From Pseudomonas lundensis (GTDB lineage Bacteria > Pseudomonadota > Gammaproteobacteria > Pseudomonadales > Pseudomonadaceae), in the NCBI RefSeq assembly GCF_002269125.1, contig NZ_NQKI01000003.1:1-64000 (forward strand): a stretch of 64,000 nt of DNA, in the 5' to 3' direction. The notes below the pieces were generated by a model that did not search any database, was not told the origin of the DNA, and saw only the letters and a program-made list of their open reading frames with translations. Below, piece after piece: positions 9,601-25,427 of this stretch (position 1 is the stretch's first letter; every line of letters starts with the position of its first letter). The translations under genes and the position numbers were made by a program.

Positions 9601-10733
9601 GCTCCGCATTGGTGGGTAACATTGCCGAAGGCGGTGCTGGTCTCAAGAAAGGCCAGGAAATCACCAATGAGGTTCTGGATGGTCTTGAGCATGGTCAGTG
9701 GTTCAAGCTGCGCATGGCTGAAGATGCTCTGAACGAGCAACTTGAGAAAGCTCAGGCTTACATCATCGACCGTCGTCGTCTGTTGGATGACAAGTTCGAA
9801 GACAAGAAGCGCAAGTTGCAGCAAGGCGATGACCTGGCTCCAGGTGTGCTGAAAATCGTCAAGGTTTACCTGGCAATCCGTCGTCGCATCCAGCCGGGTG
9901 ACAAGATGGCTGGTCGTCACGGTAACAAGGGTGTGGTCTCCGTGATCATGCCGGTTGAAGACATGCCGTACGATGCCAATGGCACCCCGGTTGATGTTGT
10001 CCTCAACCCGTTGGGCGTACCTTCGCGTATGAACGTTGGTCAGATTCTTGAAACTCACTTGGGCCTTGCAGCCAAAGGGTTGGGCGAGAAGATCAACCTC
10101 ATGATTGAGGAGCAACGCAAGGTCGCAGACCTGCGTAAGTTCCTGCATGAGATCTACAACGAAATTGGCGGTCGTCAAGAAAGCCTGGATGACTTCTCGG
10201 ATCAGGAAATTCTTGATCTGGCGAAGAACCTTCGCGGCGGTGTTCCGATGGCTACCCCGGTGTTCGACGGTGCCAAGGAAAGCGAAATCAAGGCCATGTT
10301 GCGTCTGGCAGATCTGCCAGATAGCGGCCAGATGCAGCTGACTGACGGTCGTACCGGCAACAAGTTTGAGCGTCCGGTTACCGTTGGCTACATGTACATG
10401 CTGAAACTGAACCACTTGGTAGACGACAAGATGCATGCTCGTTCTACCGGTTCTTACAGCCTGGTTACTCAACAGCCGTTGGGTGGTAAGGCGCAGTTCG
10501 GTGGTCAGCGTTTCGGGGAGATGGAGGTCTGGGCGCTGGAAGCCTATGGCGCGGCATACACTCTGCAAGAAATGCTCACAGTGAAGTCGGACGATGTGAA
10601 CGGCCGTACCAAGATGTACAAAAACATCGTGGACGGCGATCACCGTATGGAGCCGGGCATGCCCGAGTCCTTCAACGTGTTGATCAAAGAAATTCGTTCC
10701 CTCGGCATCGATATCGATCTGGAAACCGAATAA
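6660..10733 (+). CDS. rpoB: DNA-directed RNA polymerase subunit beta
   Basis: The beta subunit forms one pincer of RNA polymerase and most of the rifampicin pocket. The 1357-aa protein equals the Pseudomonas family length. The rifampicin region (about residues 513-537, starting [12 protein letters not shown]) has the sensitive residues Q518, D521, H531 and S536. The C-terminal part has [12 protein letters not shown] and the [23 protein letters not shown] block that meets beta'. The ATG at 6660 is preceded by a weak GGGGAACG site. rpoC follows 64 nt later with a hairpin between. Confidence 0.98.
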   Translation: MAYSYTEKKRIRKDFSKLPDVMDVPYLLAIQLDSYREFLQAGATKDQFRDVGLHAAFKSVFPIISYSGNAALEYVGYRLGEPAFDVKECVLRGVTYAVPLRVKVRLIIFDKESSNKAIKDIKEQEVYMGEIPLMTENGTFVINGTERVIVSQLHRSPGVFFDHDRGKTHSSGKLLYSARIIPYRGSWLDFEFDPKDCVFVRIDRRRKLPASVLLRALGYTTEQVLEAFYTTNVFHVQGESISLELVPQRLRGEIAVIDIMDDKGKVIVEQGRRITARHINQLEKAGVKELVMPLDYVLGRTTAKAIVHPATGEIIAECNTELTTEILAKVAKSQVVRIETLYTNDIDCGPFVSDTLKIDSTSNQLEALVEIYRMMRPGEPPTKDAAETLFNNLFFSPERYDLSAVGRMKFNRRIGRTEIEGSGVLCKEDIVAVLKTLVDIRNGKGIVDDIDHLGNRRVRCVGEMAENQFRVGLVRVERAVKERLSMAESEGLMPQDLINAKPVAAAVKEFFGSSQLSQFMDQNNPLSEITHKRRVSALGPGGLTRERAGFEVRDVHPTHYGRVCPIETPEGPNIGLINSLAAYARTNQYGFLESPYRVVKEGVVTDEIVFLSAIEEADHVIAQASATMNDQKVLIDELVAVRHLNEFTVKAPEDVTLMDVSPKQVVSVAASLIPFLEHDDANRALMGSNMQRQAVPTLRADKPLVGTGMERNVARDSGVCVVARRGGVIDSVDASRIVVRVADDEVETGEAGVDIYNLTKYTRSNQNTCINQRPLVRKGDRVQRSDIMADGPSTDMGELALGQNMRIAFMAWNGFNFEDSICLSERVVQEDRFTTIHIQELTCVARDTKLGPEEITADIPNVGEAALNKLDEAGIVYVGAEVGPGDILVGKVTPKGETQLTPEEKLLRAIFGEKASDVKDTSLRVPTGTKGTVIDVQVFTRDGVERDARALSIEKTQLDEIRKDLNEEFRIVEGATFERLRSALVGNIAEGGAGLKKGQEITNEVLDGLEHGQWFKLRMAEDALNEQLEKAQAYIIDRRRLLDDKFEDKKRKLQQGDDLAPGVLKIVKVYLAIRRRIQPGDKMAGRHGNKGVVSVIMPVEDMPYDANGTPVDVVLNPLGVPSRMNVGQILETHLGLAAKGLGEKINLMIEEQRKVADLRKFLHEIYNEIGGRQESLDDFSDQEILDLAKNLRGGVPMATPVFDGAKESEIKAMLRLADLPDSGQMQLTDGRTGNKFERPVTVGYMYMLKLNHLVDDKMHARSTGSYSLVTQQPLGGKAQFGGQRFGEMEVWALEAYGAAYTLQEMLTVKSDDVNGRTKMYKNIVDGDHRMEPGMPESFNVLIKEIRSLGIDIDLETE

Positions 10734-10748
10734 CACGTGACGCGAATC

Positions 10749-10775
10749 GAGAGCGGGGCTGTACTGCCCGCTCTC
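10749..10775 (+). other. rpoB-rpoC intergenic hairpin
   Basis: A perfect 9-bp stem, GAGAGCGGG (10749-10757) with CCCGCTCTC (10767-10775), lies between the stop of rpoB and the start of rpoC. There is no T run, so it is not a terminator; it may be an RNA processing or stability element. Confidence 0.6.
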
Positions 10776-10797
10776 TGCTCCGCCAGGAGGAAAGGCC

Positions 10798-14997
<4,200 letters not shown>

Positions 14998-15213
14998 GTT
15001 CAGTCCTGAATGAAGGAAGGGCCCTGGCTGTTCCGTTCATCGAATCGAGACCAATAGTCTAGGTTTGATGGTGCGGAAGGTCGGGGCCTTGCCTTGACTG
15101 GGGGCAAGATCCTCTTTAGACTCTTGTACCCCTAAATTTGGCGGGAATTCGTTCCTGCCATTTTGCTTTTCTTGCAAGACAATAGCGTCGCAAGACAACA
15201 GTGGAGCTAGTAG
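14998..15213 (+). promoter_or_regulatory. rpoC-rpsL spacer with the str-operon promoter
   Basis: This 216-nt spacer has no gene. It contains a good sigma-70 promoter: -35 TTGACT (15094-15099), 17-bp spacer, -10 TAGACT (15117-15122). A start near 15129 would give a leader of about 85 nt before rpsL. I see no clear T-tailed terminator for rpoBC, so some read-through is likely. Confidence 0.72.
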
Positions 15214-15585
15214 ATGGCAACTATCAACCAGCTGGTACGTCAGCCGCGTAAGCGTATCGTCGAGAAATCCGACGTGCCTGCGCTGCAAAACTGCCCGCAA
15301 CGTCGTGGTGTGTGCACTCGTGTGTATACAACTACGCCGAAAAAACCTAACTCGGCACTGCGTAAAGTATGCCGTGTGCGTCTGACCAACGGTTTCGAGG
15401 TTTCCTCGTACATCGGCGGTGAAGGCCACAACCTGCAAGAGCACAGCGTGGTACTGATTCGTGGCGGTCGTGTAAAAGACTTGCCAGGTGTTCGTTATCA
15501 CACCGTTCGCGGTTCTTTGGATACTTCCGGCGTTAAAGGTCGTAACCAGGGTCGTTCGAAGTACGGTACCAAGAAGCCGAAGTAG
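15214..15585 (+). CDS. rpsL: 30S ribosomal protein S12
   Basis: S12 sits at the decoding centre and controls accuracy. The 123-aa protein has the invariant [13 protein letters not shown] and [12 protein letters not shown] blocks. K43 and K88, where streptomycin-resistance changes occur, are both wild-type. It is the first gene of the str operon (rpsL-rpsG-fusA-tuf), directly behind the promoter at 15094-15122. Confidence 0.98.
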   Translation: MATINQLVRQPRKRIVEKSDVPALQNCPQRRGVCTRVYTTTPKKPNSALRKVCRVRLTNGFEVSSYIGGEGHNLQEHSVVLIRGGRVKDLPGVRYHTVRGSLDTSGVKGRNQGRSKYGTKKPK

Positions 15586-15687
15586 TTTTCGGTAGCTGGT
15601 AAATAATGCAGATTTCTTTTTTTCTGAGTCGATAAGAGTAAGGTCGGACGTACATCGTCAAGATGTAATGGTTCCGAGCTAACCTGA

Positions 15688-16179
<492 letters not shown>

Positions 16180-16209
16180 TTTCAGCGCTACTCACTTTGC
16201 GAGGGCTTT

Positions 16210-18312
16210 ATGGCTCGTACTACACCGATTAACCGCTACCGTAACATTGGTATCTGTGCTCACGTGGACGCGGGTAAAACCACGACTACTGAGCGGGTAC
16301 TTTTTTACACCGGCAAAAGTCACAAGATGGGCGAGGTGCATGATGGCGCCGCGACCACGGACTGGATGGTGCAGGAGCAGGAGCGTGGTATTACCATCAC
16401 TTCTGCTGCGATCACTACCTTTTGGCAGGGTTCTGCCAAGCAGTACGACAACTACCGTTTTAATGTAATTGATACACCGGGTCACGTTGACTTCACGATT
16501 GAAGTAGAGCGTTCCTTGCGTGTGCTCGATGGCGCGGTTGTTGTGTTCTGCGGCACCTCTGGTGTTGAGCCTCAGTCTGAAACCGTATGGCGTCAAGCCA
16601 ACAAGTACGGCGTTCCGCGTCTTGTTTACGTAAACAAGATGGACCGTGCGGGTGCAGATTTCCTGCGCGTAGTAGGTCAGATCAAGAAGCGTCTGGGTCA
16701 TACTCCAGTGCCTATCCAGCTGGCTATCGGCTCCGAAGACAACTTCCAGGGTCAGATTGATCTGATGACCATGGAAGCGGTTTACTGGAACGATGCTGAC
16801 AAGGGTATGACTGCACGTCGTGAGGCTATTCCTGCAGAAATGCGAGAGCTGGCTGAAGAGTGGCGCAGCCATATGGTTGAGGCTGCGGCCGAGGCCAGTG
16901 AAGAGCTGATGAACAAGTACCTCGAAGGCGAAGAGCTTTCCATCGAGGAAATCAAAGCGGCTCTGCGTCAGCGTACTATCGCTGGTGAGATCGTTTTGGC
17001 TGTTTGTGGTTCTTCCTTCAAGAACAAGGGTGTTCCCCTGGTTCTCGATGCCGTGATCGACTATCTGCCTGCCCCTACCGATATTCCGGCCATCAAGGGT
17101 TCTGACCCGGATGACGAAAATATCGAGATGGAGCGTCATGCAGATGATGCTGAACCGTTCTCGTCTTTGGCGTTCAAGATTGCTACCGACCCATTCGTGG
17201 GTACTTTGACCTTCGTTCGGGTTTACTCGGGCGTATTGAACTCCGGTGACGGCGTTATCAACTCGGTTAAAGGCAAAAAAGAGCGCGTGGGTCGTATGGT
17301 GCAAATGCACGCAAACGCCCGTGAAGAGATCAAGGAAGTGCGCGCTGGTGACATCGCGGCCTTGATCGGCATGAAGGATGTCACCACTGGTGATACCTTG
17401 TGCGCCGCTGATAAGCCAATCATCCTGGTTCGTATGGAATTCCCGGAGCCGGTTATTTCGGTTGCGGTTGAGCCTAAGACCAAGGATGACCAGGAAAAAA
17501 TGGGTATCGCACTGGGCAAGCTTGCTCAGGAAGATCCATCTTTCCGTGTAAAAACTGATGAAGAGACTGGTCAGACGATCATCTCTGGTATGGGCGAATT
17601 GCACCTCGACATCCTGGTTGACCGGATGAAGCGTGAGTTCAACGTCGAAGCCAACATCGGTAAGCCTCAGGTTTCTTATCGTGAGCGCATCACGAAGAGC
17701 TGTGAGATCGAAGGCAAGTTCGTTCGTCAGTCCGGCGGTCGTGGTCAGTTTGGCCATTGCTGGATCCGTTTTGCACCTGCTGACGAAGGTCAGGAAGGTC
17801 TGCAGTTCGTGAACGAAGTGGTAGGTGGTGTGGTTCCTAAGGAATACATCCCGGCTATCCAGAAGGGTATCGAAGAGCAGATGAAGAACGGTGTTGTTGC
17901 CGGCTATCCGCTGATCGGCCTGAAGGCTACCGTGTTTGATGGTTCTTACCACGACGTCGACTCTAACGAGATGGCGTTTAAGGTGGCTGCTTCCATGGCG
18001 ACCAAGCAACTGGCTACCAAAGGTGGCGGTGAGCTGCTTGAGCCGATCATGGCGGTAGAGGTTGTTACACCAGAAGACTATATGGGTGACGTGATGGGCG
18101 ACTTGAATCGTCGTCGCGGCATGATTCAGGGTATGGAAGATACGGTTTCTGGCAAGGTAATCCGTGCCGAGGTTCCGTTGGGCGAAATGTTCGGTTATGC
18201 AACTGACGTTCGTTCCATGTCCCAGGGTCGCGCAAGCTACTCTATGGAATTCAAAAAATACGATACAGCTCCGTCGCACATCGTCGAAGCTGTTACTAAA
18301 AAACAAGGCTGA
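16210..18312 (+). CDS. fusA: Elongation factor G
   Basis: EF-G is the GTPase that drives translocation and, with RRF, ribosome recycling. The 700-aa protein has the P-loop [13 protein letters not shown] (about residues 17-29), DTPGHVDF and NKMDRAG of the G domain, followed by domains II-V, including [11 protein letters not shown] in domain IV. It is in the str operon, 30 nt after rpsG and 35 nt before tuf, and so is the translational paralogue (FusA1) rather than a stress copy. Confidence 0.97.
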   Translation: MARTTPINRYRNIGICAHVDAGKTTTTERVLFYTGKSHKMGEVHDGAATTDWMVQEQERGITITSAAITTFWQGSAKQYDNYRFNVIDTPGHVDFTIEVERSLRVLDGAVVVFCGTSGVEPQSETVWRQANKYGVPRLVYVNKMDRAGADFLRVVGQIKKRLGHTPVPIQLAIGSEDNFQGQIDLMTMEAVYWNDADKGMTARREAIPAEMRELAEEWRSHMVEAAAEASEELMNKYLEGEELSIEEIKAALRQRTIAGEIVLAVCGSSFKNKGVPLVLDAVIDYLPAPTDIPAIKGSDPDDENIEMERHADDAEPFSSLAFKIATDPFVGTLTFVRVYSGVLNSGDGVINSVKGKKERVGRMVQMHANAREEIKEVRAGDIAALIGMKDVTTGDTLCAADKPIILVRMEFPEPVISVAVEPKTKDDQEKMGIALGKLAQEDPSFRVKTDEETGQTIISGMGELHLDILVDRMKREFNVEANIGKPQVSYRERITKSCEIEGKFVRQSGGRGQFGHCWIRFAPADEGQEGLQFVNEVVGGVVPKEYIPAIQKGIEEQMKNGVVAGYPLIGLKATVFDGSYHDVDSNEMAFKVAASMATKQLATKGGGELLEPIMAVEVVTPEDYMGDVMGDLNRRRGMIQGMEDTVSGKVIRAEVPLGEMFGYATDVRSMSQGRASYSMEFKKYDTAPSHIVEAVTKKQG

Positions 18313-18347
18313 TTTAGTTCAGTCCTTTAGGCAAGGAGTTAATTGTC

Positions 18348-19541
18348 GTGGCTAAAGAAAAATTTGATCGTTCCCTACCGCACGTCAACGTTGGCACTAT
18401 CGGTCACGTTGACCATGGTAAAACCACTCTGACTGCAGCTCTGACTCGTGTTTGCTCCGAAGTTTTCGGTTCTGCTCGCGTTGACTTCGACAAGATCGAC
18501 AGCGCACCAGAAGAAAAAGCTCGTGGTATCACCATCAACACTGCTCACGTTGAGTACAACTCGACAATTCGTCACTACGCTCACGTTGACTGCCCAGGTC
18601 ACGCTGACTACGTGAAGAACATGATCACTGGTGCTGCCCAGATGGACGGCGCAATTCTGGTTTGTTCGGCTGCTGATGGTCCGATGCCGCAAACCCGTGA
18701 GCACATCCTGCTGTCCCGTCAGGTTGGCGTTCCGTACATCGTGGTCTTCCTGAACAAGGCTGACCTGGTAGACGACGCTGAGCTGCTGGAACTGGTTGAG
18801 ATGGAAGTGCGCGATCTGCTGAGCACTTACGACTTCCCAGGTGATGACACTCCGATCATCATCGGTTCTGCTCGTATGGCTCTGGAAGGTAACGACGAAA
18901 ACGAAATGGGCACCACTGCCGTTCGTAAACTGGTTGAAACTCTGGATACCTATATCCCAGAGCCAGTTCGTCTGACTGACAAGCCATTCTTGATGCCAAT
19001 CGAAGACGTGTTCTCGATTTCTGGTCGCGGTACTGTTGTGACTGGTCGTATCGAGCGCGGTATCGTTCGCGTTCAAGATCCGCTGGAAATCGTTGGTCTG
19101 CGTGACACTACTGTTACCACTTGCACCGGCGTTGAAATGTTCCGCAAGCTGCTTGACGAAGGTCGTGCAGGCGAAAACTGCGGCGTTCTGTTGCGTGGTA
19201 CCAAGCGTGACGACGTTGAGCGTGGTCAGGTTCTGGTTAAGCCGGGTTCGGTTAAGCCGCACACCAAGTTCACTGCAGAAGTTTACGTTCTGAGCAAGGA
19301 AGAAGGCGGTCGTCACACTCCGTTCTTCAAAGGCTACCGTCCACAGTTCTACTTCCGTACTACTGACGTGACTGGTAACTGCGAGCTGCCAGAAGGCGTT
19401 GAAATGGTAATGCCAGGTGATAACATTCAAATGACTGTTACCCTGATCAAAACCATCGCGATGGAAGATGGTCTGCGTTTCGCTATCCGTGAAGGCGGTC
19501 GTACCGTCGGCGCTGGCGTCGTAGCCAAAATCATCGAGTAA
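18348..19541 (+). CDS. tuf: Elongation factor Tu
   Basis: EF-Tu delivers aminoacyl-tRNA to the ribosome in a GTP-dependent way. The 397-aa protein has [22 protein letters not shown] and NKAD in the G domain, then domains II and III. It begins with GTG, with AAGGAG nine bases upstream. It is the only tuf gene in the window: the second locus known in some pseudomonads, before tRNA-Trp, is empty here. A strong terminator follows. Confidence 0.98.
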   Translation: MAKEKFDRSLPHVNVGTIGHVDHGKTTLTAALTRVCSEVFGSARVDFDKIDSAPEEKARGITINTAHVEYNSTIRHYAHVDCPGHADYVKNMITGAAQMDGAILVCSAADGPMPQTREHILLSRQVGVPYIVVFLNKADLVDDAELLELVEMEVRDLLSTYDFPGDDTPIIIGSARMALEGNDENEMGTTAVRKLVETLDTYIPEPVRLTDKPFLMPIEDVFSISGRGTVVTGRIERGIVRVQDPLEIVGLRDTTVTTCTGVEMFRKLLDEGRAGENCGVLLRGTKRDDVERGQVLVKPGSVKPHTKFTAEVYVLSKEEGGRHTPFFKGYRPQFYFRTTDVTGNCELPEGVEMVMPGDNIQMTVTLIKTIAMEDGLRFAIREGGRTVGAGVVAKIIE

Positions 19542-19555
19542 TCGATGATTGCATG

Positions 19556-19588
19556 AAAAAGCCCCCGCCCAGCGGGGGCTTTTTTTAT
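19556..19588 (+). terminator. str operon terminator
   Basis: AGCCCCCGC, loop CCA, GCGGGGGCT, then a run of seven or more T, with an A run on the 5' side. A textbook intrinsic terminator after tuf. Confidence 0.95.
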
Positions 19589-19592
19589 TGAG

Positions 19593-19621
19593 TTGACACC
19601 TACTGGGGTCGTCTATAGAAT
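19593..19621 (+). promoter_or_regulatory. S10 operon promoter
   Basis: -35 TTGACA (19593-19598), 17-bp spacer, -10 TAGAAT (19616-19621). It starts just after the str terminator and leaves a short leader of about 57 nt before rpsJ, with a small ATTGC...GCAAT hairpin (19644-19667). In E. coli L4 represses this operon through a longer leader; that exact structure is not seen here. Confidence 0.85.
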
Positions 19622-19684
19622 TGCGCCTCCTTTTAACGGGCGTATTGCGCTCGGTGGGAATAGCAATCTGGAGTCTGAAATCCA

Positions 19685-19996
19685 ATGCAAAATCAGCAAA
19701 TCCGTATCAGGTTGAAGGCTTTTGACCATCGCCTGATCGACCAATCAACCCAGGAAATCGTGGAAACCGCGAAACGTACTGGTGCTCAAGTGCGTGGTCC
19801 AATTCCACTGCCTACCCGTAAAGAGCGGTTCACCGTTCTGGTCTCCCCGCACGTCAACAAAGACGCGCGTGACCAGTACGAGATCCGTACTCATAAGCGC
19901 GTACTGGACATCGTCCAGCCAACGGATAAAACCGTTGATGCACTTATGAAGCTTGATCTTGCGGCCGGTGTGGAAGTGCAGATCAGCCTCGGCTAA
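19685..19996 (+). CDS. rpsJ: 30S ribosomal protein S10 / NusE
   Basis: S10 is in the 30S head and, as NusE, joins NusB in antitermination and binds the NusG KOW domain. The 103-aa protein has [14 protein letters not shown] and the [33 protein letters not shown] block (first part seen at about residues 45-60). It is the first gene of the S10 operon. Confidence 0.97.
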
Positions 19997-20077
19997 GACT
20001 TGGGTCTTAGTCGTGTAACGCTCTGAAATGGGCGGCCATAGCGGGTGAAAGCCCCGTACACTCATGAGGTTTACAAC

Positions 20078-20713
20078 ATGACTATTGGTGTAGTCGGTCG
20101 TAAATGCGGTATGACCCGTATTTTCACCGAAGAAGGTGTCTCCATTCCGGTCACGGTCATTGAGATCGAGCCGAATCGCGTCACCCAGTTCAAAACTGAA
20201 GAAACCGATGGCTATCGTGCAGTGCAAGTCACTGTCGGCGAGCGTCGCGCTTCGCGCGTAACAGCTGCTCAGGCGGGTCACTTCGCCAAGGCAAACGTTG
20301 CAGCTGGTCGTACCGTAATGGAATTCCGCCTTGAAGAAGGCGAGTACCAGGCAGGCGATCTGATCAACGCTGAAATCTTCACCGCAGGTCAGATGGTCGA
20401 TGTGACCGGTCAGTCCAAAGGTAAAGGCTTCCAGGGTACGATCAAGCGTTGGAATTTCCGTGGCCAAGATAACACTCACGGTAACTCCGTTTCCCACCGC
20501 GTCCCGGGCTCTATTGGCCAGTGCCAGACTCCTGGTCGTGTATTCAAGGGCAAAAAAATGTCCGGTCATATGGGCGCTGAGCGCGTGACCGTGCAGTCCC
20601 TCGAAGTAGTGCGCGTCGACGCTGAACGCAATCTGTTGTTGGTCAAGGGTGCTGTTCCTGGCGCTACTGGCGGCAACCTGGTTGTACGTCCGGCGGCCAA
20701 GGCTCGCGGTTAA
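20078..20713 (+). CDS. rplC: 50S ribosomal protein L3
   Basis: L3 binds near the peptidyl-transferase centre and starts 50S assembly. The 211-aa protein begins [16 protein letters not shown] and has the long loop with [18 protein letters not shown]; its glutamine at the GQ pair is the usual PrmB methylation site. An upstream GTG in frame was rejected because the ATG at 20078 gives the conserved N-terminus. Confidence 0.97.
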   Translation: MTIGVVGRKCGMTRIFTEEGVSIPVTVIEIEPNRVTQFKTEETDGYRAVQVTVGERRASRVTAAQAGHFAKANVAAGRTVMEFRLEEGEYQAGDLINAEIFTAGQMVDVTGQSKGKGFQGTIKRWNFRGQDNTHGNSVSHRVPGSIGQCQTPGRVFKGKKMSGHMGAERVTVQSLEVVRVDAERNLLLVKGAVPGATGGNLVVRPAAKARG

Positions 20714-20725
20714 GGGGAAGCTGAC

Positions 20726-21328
20726 ATGCAATTAAACGTAAATGACGCTCAAGCGATCGAAGTTTCCGAACTGACATTTGGCGGCGAGTTCAACGAGACG
20801 CTGGTTCACCAAGCAGTCGTGGCCTACATGGCCGGCGGCCGTCAAGGTAGCAAGCAGCAAAAGACCCGTTCCGACGTTCGTGGTGGCGGTAAGCGCCCTT
20901 GGCGTCAGAAAGGTACTGGCCGTGCTCGTGCCGGTACTATCCGTAGCCCAATCTGGCGTGGCGGTGGTACTACATTCGCAGCTCGTCCACAGGATCACTC
21001 TCAGAAGCTGAACAAGAAGATGTACCGCGCAGCAATGCGTTCCATCCTTGCTGAGCTGGTGCGTACTGATCGTCTGGTCGTGGTTCAGGACTTCGCTGTT
21101 GAAGCGCCGAAAACCAAAGATCTGCTGAACAAACTGAATGGCATGGGTCTGACTGATGTCCTGATCGTGTCTGAAGTTGTTGATCAGAACCTGTACCTGG
21201 CTGCTCGTAACCTGCCACACGTTGATGTTCGTGACGTGCAAGGTTCCGATCCAGTTAGTCTGATCGCATACGACAAGGTGTTGATCACCGTGTCGGCCGT
21301 GAAGAAATTCGAGGAGCTGCTGGGATGA
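20726..21328 (+). CDS. rplD: 50S ribosomal protein L4
   Basis: L4 lines the exit tunnel. The 200-aa protein has the tunnel loop (about residues 45-95, [20 protein letters not shown]), the usual place for macrolide-resistance changes, in normal form. In E. coli L4 also represses the S10 operon. Its stop overlaps the rplW start in ATGA. Confidence 0.97.
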   Translation: MQLNVNDAQAIEVSELTFGGEFNETLVHQAVVAYMAGGRQGSKQQKTRSDVRGGGKRPWRQKGTGRARAGTIRSPIWRGGGTTFAARPQDHSQKLNKKMYRAAMRSILAELVRTDRLVVVQDFAVEAPKTKDLLNKLNGMGLTDVLIVSEVVDQNLYLAARNLPHVDVRDVQGSDPVSLIAYDKVLITVSAVKKFEELLG

Positions 21329-21624
21329 ACCAGGAACGCGTATTTAAAGTTCTGCTTGGCCCGCACGTTTCCGAGAAGGCTACGGTTCTGGCAGACAAGA
21401 AAGGCCAGTTCGTTTTCAAGGTTGCTACTGATGCAACCAAGCTGGAAATCAAGAAGGCCGTCGAAAGCCTGTTCAGCGTGAAAGTTGAGCGTGTTACTAC
21501 CCTGAATGTTCTGGGTAAGAGCAAGCGCACCGCTCGCGGCGTGGGCAAGCGTAATGACTGGAAGAAGGCAGTAATCTCCCTTCAGCCAGGCCAAGATCTC
21601 GATTTCAGCAGCAGTGCTGAGTAA
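21325..21624 (+). CDS. rplW: 50S ribosomal protein L23
   Basis: L23 lies at the tunnel exit and docks SRP and trigger factor. The 99-aa product has GPHVSEKAT near the N-terminus and VNTL-like [12 protein letters not shown] in the core. It overlaps rplD by 4 nt and is 14 nt upstream of rplB, so it is translated from the same polycistronic message. Confidence 0.96.
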   Translation: MNQERVFKVLLGPHVSEKATVLADKKGQFVFKVATDATKLEIKKAVESLFSVKVERVTTLNVLGKSKRTARGVGKRNDWKKAVISLQPGQDLDFSSSAE

Positions 21625-21638
21625 GGAAGGGGTGCATC

Positions 21639-22463
21639 ATGGCAATCGTTAAATGCAAACCGACTTCCCCTGGCCGCCGTCATGTGGTCAAGGTGGTCAA
21701 CCAGGAGCTGCATAAAGGCGCTCCTCACGCACCGCTGCTCGAGAAAAAATCGAAGTCTGGTGGTCGTAACAACAATGGCCGCATTACCACGCGTCACATC
21801 GGTGGTGGTCATAAGCAGCATTACCGTATGGTCGACTTCCGTCGCAACGACAAAGATGGCATTCCTGCCACTGTCGAGCGTATTGAATACGATCCAAACC
21901 GTACTGCTCACATTGCTCTTATGCTGTACGCAGACGGCGAACGCCGTTACATCATCGCCCCTAAAGGCGTGAGCGCTGGTGACCAGCTGATCTCGGGTGC
22001 TTTGGCTCCGATCAAGCCAGGTAACTCGCTGCAGCTGCGTAGCATTCCAGTTGGTAGCACCGTACACGGCATCGAATTGAAGCCGGGTAAAGGCGCGCAA
22101 ATCGCTCGCTCCGCTGGTGCTTCTGCTCAGCTGGTAGCTCGTGAAGGTGTCTATGTGACCCTGCGTCTGCGCTCCGGTGAGATGCGTAAAGTTCTGGCTG
22201 AATGCCGTGCGACCCTGGGTGAAGTCTCGAACTCCGAGCACAGCCTTCGTTCGCTGGGTAAAGCTGGTGCCAAACGCTGGCGTGGCGTTCGCCCAACCGT
22301 TCGTGGTGTTGCCATGAACCCGGTTGACCACCCACATGGTGGTGGTGAAGGTCGTACCTCTGGTGGTCGTCATCCGGTATCGCCATGGGGCTTCCCGACT
22401 AAGGGCGCGAAGACTCGTGGTAATAAGCGTACCGACAAAATGATCGTCCGTCGTCGCAAGTAA
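21639..22463 (+). CDS. rplB: 50S ribosomal protein L2
   Basis: L2 is needed for subunit joining and peptidyl-transferase activity. The 274-aa protein ends with the invariant [19 protein letters not shown] block (about residues 220-238), including the catalytic-centre histidine, and a basic tail. AAGGAAGGGG lies upstream of the ATG. Confidence 0.98.
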   Translation: MAIVKCKPTSPGRRHVVKVVNQELHKGAPHAPLLEKKSKSGGRNNNGRITTRHIGGGHKQHYRMVDFRRNDKDGIPATVERIEYDPNRTAHIALMLYADGERRYIIAPKGVSAGDQLISGALAPIKPGNSLQLRSIPVGSTVHGIELKPGKGAQIARSAGASAQLVAREGVYVTLRLRSGEMRKVLAECRATLGEVSNSEHSLRSLGKAGAKRWRGVRPTVRGVAMNPVDHPHGGGEGRTSGGRHPVSPWGFPTKGAKTRGNKRTDKMIVRRRK

Positions 22464-22479
22464 ATAGAGGGATACGACA

Positions 22480-22755
22480 GTGCCACGTTCTCTGAAAAAA
22501 GGTCCTTTTATTGATCTTCACCTACTGAAGAAGATCGAAGTGGCGGCGGAAAAGAATGATCGCAAGCCGGTGAAAACCTGGTCGCGTCGTTCGATGATCC
22601 TGCCACAAATGGTCGGTCTGACCATTGCTGTGCATAACGGTCGTCTGCATGTTCCAGTTCTCGTGAACGAAGACATGGTTGGCCATAAACTAGGCGAGTT
22701 TGCCGGTACCCGCACTTATCGTGGGCACGTGGCAGACAAGAAAGCCAAGCGTTAA
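22480..22755 (+). CDS. rpsS: 30S ribosomal protein S19
   Basis: S19 pairs with S13 in the 30S head near the A site. The 91-aa protein starts [11 protein letters not shown] and has the [11 protein letters not shown] and [16 protein letters not shown] blocks. It begins with GTG behind GAGGG. It lies between rplB and rplV in the S10 operon. Confidence 0.97.
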   Translation: MPRSLKKGPFIDLHLLKKIEVAAEKNDRKPVKTWSRRSMILPQMVGLTIAVHNGRLHVPVLVNEDMVGHKLGEFAGTRTYRGHVADKKAKR

Positions 22756-22768
22756 GGGGTAAGGAACG

Positions 22769-23101
22769 ATGGAAGTAGCCGCTAAGTTGTCGGGCGCTCG
22801 AATCTCCGCCCAGAAAGCCCGCTTGGTCGCCGACCAGATCCGCGGGAAGAAGGTGGGCGAAGCGCTCAACCTGTTGGCTTTCAGCAACAAGAAAGCCGCC
22901 GAGATCATCAAGAAAGTGCTGGAGTCGGCCGTAGCCAACGCCGAGCATAACGAAGGCGCAGACGTTGATGACTTGAAAGTCGCCACCGTTTTCGTCAACG
23001 AAGGGCGTTCGCTGAAGCGCATCATGCCGCGTGCCAAAGGCCGCGCTGATCGCATCGTCAAGCGGTCTTGCCATATCACTGTCAAGGTTGCTGACAAGTA
23101 A
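22769..23101 (+). CDS. rplV: 50S ribosomal protein L22
   Basis: L22 spans the 50S from surface to tunnel; its beta-hairpin faces L4 at the constriction. The 110-aa product has [14 protein letters not shown] and the hairpin [17 protein letters not shown]. It begins 13 nt after rpsS and is 13 nt before rpsC. Confidence 0.97.
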
Positions 23102-23114
23102 CGGAGTCGAAGAG

Positions 23115-23801
23115 ATGGGTCAGAAAGTACATCCCATTGGCATTCGCCTGGGAATCGTCAAGGAGCACACCTCCGTCTGGTACGCAGACGGCCGGACTTA
23201 TGCGGACTACTTGTTCGCTGATCTGAAGGTGCGTGAATACCTCCAAGACAAACTAAAAAGCGCGTCCGTAAGCCGTATCGATATCCATCGTCCGGCCCAA
23301 ACTGCACGCATCACCATCCACACCGCTCGTCCAGGTATTGTTATCGGGAAGAAAGGTGAGGACGTTGAGAAACTGCGTCAGGACCTGACCAAGCAAATGG
23401 GTGTGCCTGTGCACATCAATATCGAAGAGATCCGTAAGCCGGAGCTCGACGGTATGCTGGTTGCGCAGAGCGTAGCTCAGCAGCTGGAGCGTCGTGTAAT
23501 GTTCCGTCGCGCTATGAAGCGCGCTGTACAGAACGCTATGCGCATTGGTGCCAAGGGCATCAAAATCCAAGTGAGCGGTCGTCTCGGCGGTGCTGAAATC
23601 GCACGTACTGAATGGTATCGCGAAGGTCGTGTGCCATTGCACACCCTGCGTGCCGACATCGACTATGCCAACTACGAAGCTCACACCACTTACGGTGTGA
23701 TCGGTGTAAAGGTTTGGATCTTCAAAGGCGAAGTAATTGGTGGTCGCCAAGAAGAACTGAAACCGCAAGCACCAGCGCCTCGTAAAAAAGCTGCTAAGTA
23801 A
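23115..23801 (+). CDS. rpsC: 30S ribosomal protein S3
   Basis: S3 forms part of the mRNA entry tunnel and, with S4 and S5, the ribosomal helicase. The 228-aa protein starts [13 protein letters not shown] and has the KH domain motif [14 protein letters not shown] (about residues 76-89). A frame extension upstream inside rplV was rejected, as the ATG at 23115 gives the conserved start. Confidence 0.97.
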
Positions 23802-23813
23802 GGGGTACGCCAA

Positions 23814-24227
23814 ATGTTACAACCTAAGCGTACGAAGTTCCGCAAGCAAATGACTGGCCACAACCGTGGCCTGGCATTGCGCGGTAGCAAAGTCAGCTTC
23901 GGCGAGTTCGCGCTGAAGTCTGTTGCTCGTGGTCGTCTCACCGCTCGTCAGATCGAGTCAGCGCGTCGCGCACTGACCCGTCACGTAAAACGTGGTGGCA
24001 AGATCTGGATCCGTGTATTCCCGGACAAGCCTGTTACCAAAAAGCCTCTCGAAGTTCGTATGGGTAAAGGTAAGGGTAACGTGGAATATTGGGTTGCCCA
24101 GATTCAGCCAGGCAAAGTCCTGTATGAAATCGAGGGTGTTTCTGAAGAGCTGGCGCGTGAGGCTTTCGCCCTGGCTGCTGCAAAGCTGCCGCTCGCCACC
24201 TCCTTTGTTAAACGGACGGTGATGTGA
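23814..24227 (+). CDS. rplP: 50S ribosomal protein L16
   Basis: L16 helps place A-site tRNA. The 137-aa protein begins [19 protein letters not shown] and has the [18 protein letters not shown] block; R81 in the [10 protein letters not shown] region is the usual hydroxylation area. The stop overlaps the rpmC start by one base (TGATG). Confidence 0.97.
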   Translation: MLQPKRTKFRKQMTGHNRGLALRGSKVSFGEFALKSVARGRLTARQIESARRALTRHVKRGGKIWIRVFPDKPVTKKPLEVRMGKGKGNVEYWVAQIQPGKVLYEIEGVSEELAREAFALAAAKLPLATSFVKRTVM

Positions 24228-24418
24228 TGAAAGCGAATGAACTTCGTGAAAAATCCGCACAGCAGCTGAACGAGCAACTGCTCGGCTTGCTGCGCGACCA
24301 GTTCAATCTGCGCATGCAGAAAGCAACTGGCCAGTTGGGGCAGTCGCATCTGCTCTCGCAAGTTAAGCGTGACATCGCTCGCGTGAAGACTGTGCTCAAA
24401 CAGCAGGCAGGTAAGTAA
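24227..24418 (+). CDS. rpmC: 50S ribosomal protein L29
   Basis: L29 is a two-helix protein at the tunnel exit beside L23. The 63-aa product starts [10 protein letters not shown] and contains [14 protein letters not shown]. The ATG at 24227 was preferred over the GTG one codon upstream because it matches the family start and couples to the rplP stop. Confidence 0.96.
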   Translation: MKANELREKSAQQLNEQLLGLLRDQFNLRMQKATGQLGQSHLLSQVKRDIARVKTVLKQQAGK

Positions 24419-24420
24419 TC

Positions 24421-24687
24421 ATGGCTGAAGCCGAAAAAACTGTCCGTACGCTGACTGGCCGTGTTGTCAGCGACAAGATGGACAAAACCATCACCGTTCT
24501 GATTGAGCGTCGCGTTAAGCACCCGATCTACGGTAAATACGTTAAGCGTTCGACTAAGCTGCACGCGCACGACGAAACCAATCAGTGCCACATCGGCGAC
24601 AAAGTCACTATTCGTGAAACTCGTCCGATGGCCAAGACTAAGTCTTGGGCTCTGGTTGATGTTCTCGAACGCGCTGTGGAAGTCTAA
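24421..24687 (+). CDS. rpsQ: 30S ribosomal protein S17
   Basis: S17 is a primary 16S rRNA-binding OB-fold protein in the 30S body. The 88-aa protein has [19 protein letters not shown] and the [20 protein letters not shown] block. It is the last gene of the S10 operon, two bases after rpmC. Confidence 0.97.
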   Translation: MAEAEKTVRTLTGRVVSDKMDKTITVLIERRVKHPIYGKYVKRSTKLHAHDETNQCHIGDKVTIRETRPMAKTKSWALVDVLERAVEV

Positions 24688-24710
24688 GGACTAGGGGTCG
24701 GAGAAATTAT

Positions 24711-25079
24711 ATGATTCAGACTCAATCCATGCTCGATGTGGCCGATAACAGCGGCGCACGCCGCGTTATGTGCATCAAGGTGCTGGGTGGCTCCCATCGT
24801 CGTTACGCTGGTATCGGTGACATCATCAAAGTTACCGTCAAGGAAGCAATTCCGCGCGGTAAAGTGAAAAAAGGCCAAGTGATGACTGCTGTAGTAGTCC
24901 GCACTCGTCACGGTGTTCGCCGTGCAGATGGCTCCATTATCCGCTTTGATGGCAACGCTGCTGTTCTTCTGAACAACAAGCAAGAGCCTATCGGCACCCG
25001 TATCTTTGGGCCAGTGACCCGTGAGCTTCGTACTGAGAAGTTCATGAAGATCGTCTCGCTCGCCCCAGAAGTGCTGTAA
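24711..25079 (+). CDS. rplN: 50S ribosomal protein L14
   Basis: L14 lies at the subunit interface and binds the silencing factor RsfS. The 122-aa protein starts [19 protein letters not shown] and ends LAPEVL as usual. In E. coli it is the first gene of the spc operon; here it follows rpsQ by 23 nt with no visible terminator or promoter, so S10 and spc are probably transcribed together. Confidence 0.97.
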   Translation: MIQTQSMLDVADNSGARRVMCIKVLGGSHRRYAGIGDIIKVTVKEAIPRGKVKKGQVMTAVVVRTRHGVRRADGSIIRFDGNAAVLLNNKQEPIGTRIFGPVTRELRTEKFMKIVSLAPEVL

Positions 25080-25090
25080 GGAGATCCGAC

Positions 25091-25405
25091 ATGCAAAAGA
25101 TTCGTCGTGACGACGAGATCATCGTGATCGCCGGCAAAGACAAAGGTAAGCGCGGTAAGGTGCTTAAGGTTCTCGCTGACAACCGTCTGGTTGTTGGTGG
25201 TCTGAACCTGGTTAAGCGTCATACCAAGCCTAACCCGATGTCGGGCGTACAAGGCGGTATCGTCGAAAAAGAAGCGCCATTGCACGCTTCTAACGTCGCC
25301 ATTTTCAACGGCGAAACCAACAAGGCTGACCGCGTTGGTTTCAAAGTAGAAGAAGGCAAAAAAATTCGTGTCTTCAAGTCGACCCAAAAAGCGGTTGATG
25401 CTTGA
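25091..25405 (+). CDS. rplX: 50S ribosomal protein L24
   Basis: L24 is an early assembly protein with a KOW fold near the tunnel exit. The 104-aa protein has [20 protein letters not shown] (KOW, about residues 7-26) and [15 protein letters not shown] precedes the ATG. Confidence 0.97.
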   Translation: MQKIRRDDEIIVIAGKDKGKRGKVLKVLADNRLVVGGLNLVKRHTKPNPMSGVQGGIVEKEAPLHASNVAIFNGETNKADRVGFKVEEGKKIRVFKSTQKAVDA

Positions 25406-25427
25406 ACACTGCTAGGTAGATAAGACC

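Noticed and set aside
8532..10736. 734-codon minus-strand frame opposite the 3' half of rpoB
   Set aside because: Same cause as above: biased third positions of rpoB keep the opposite frame open.
16192..18306. 704-codon minus-strand frame opposite fusA
   Set aside because: Mirror of fusA codons, no ribosome-binding site and no recognisable domain.
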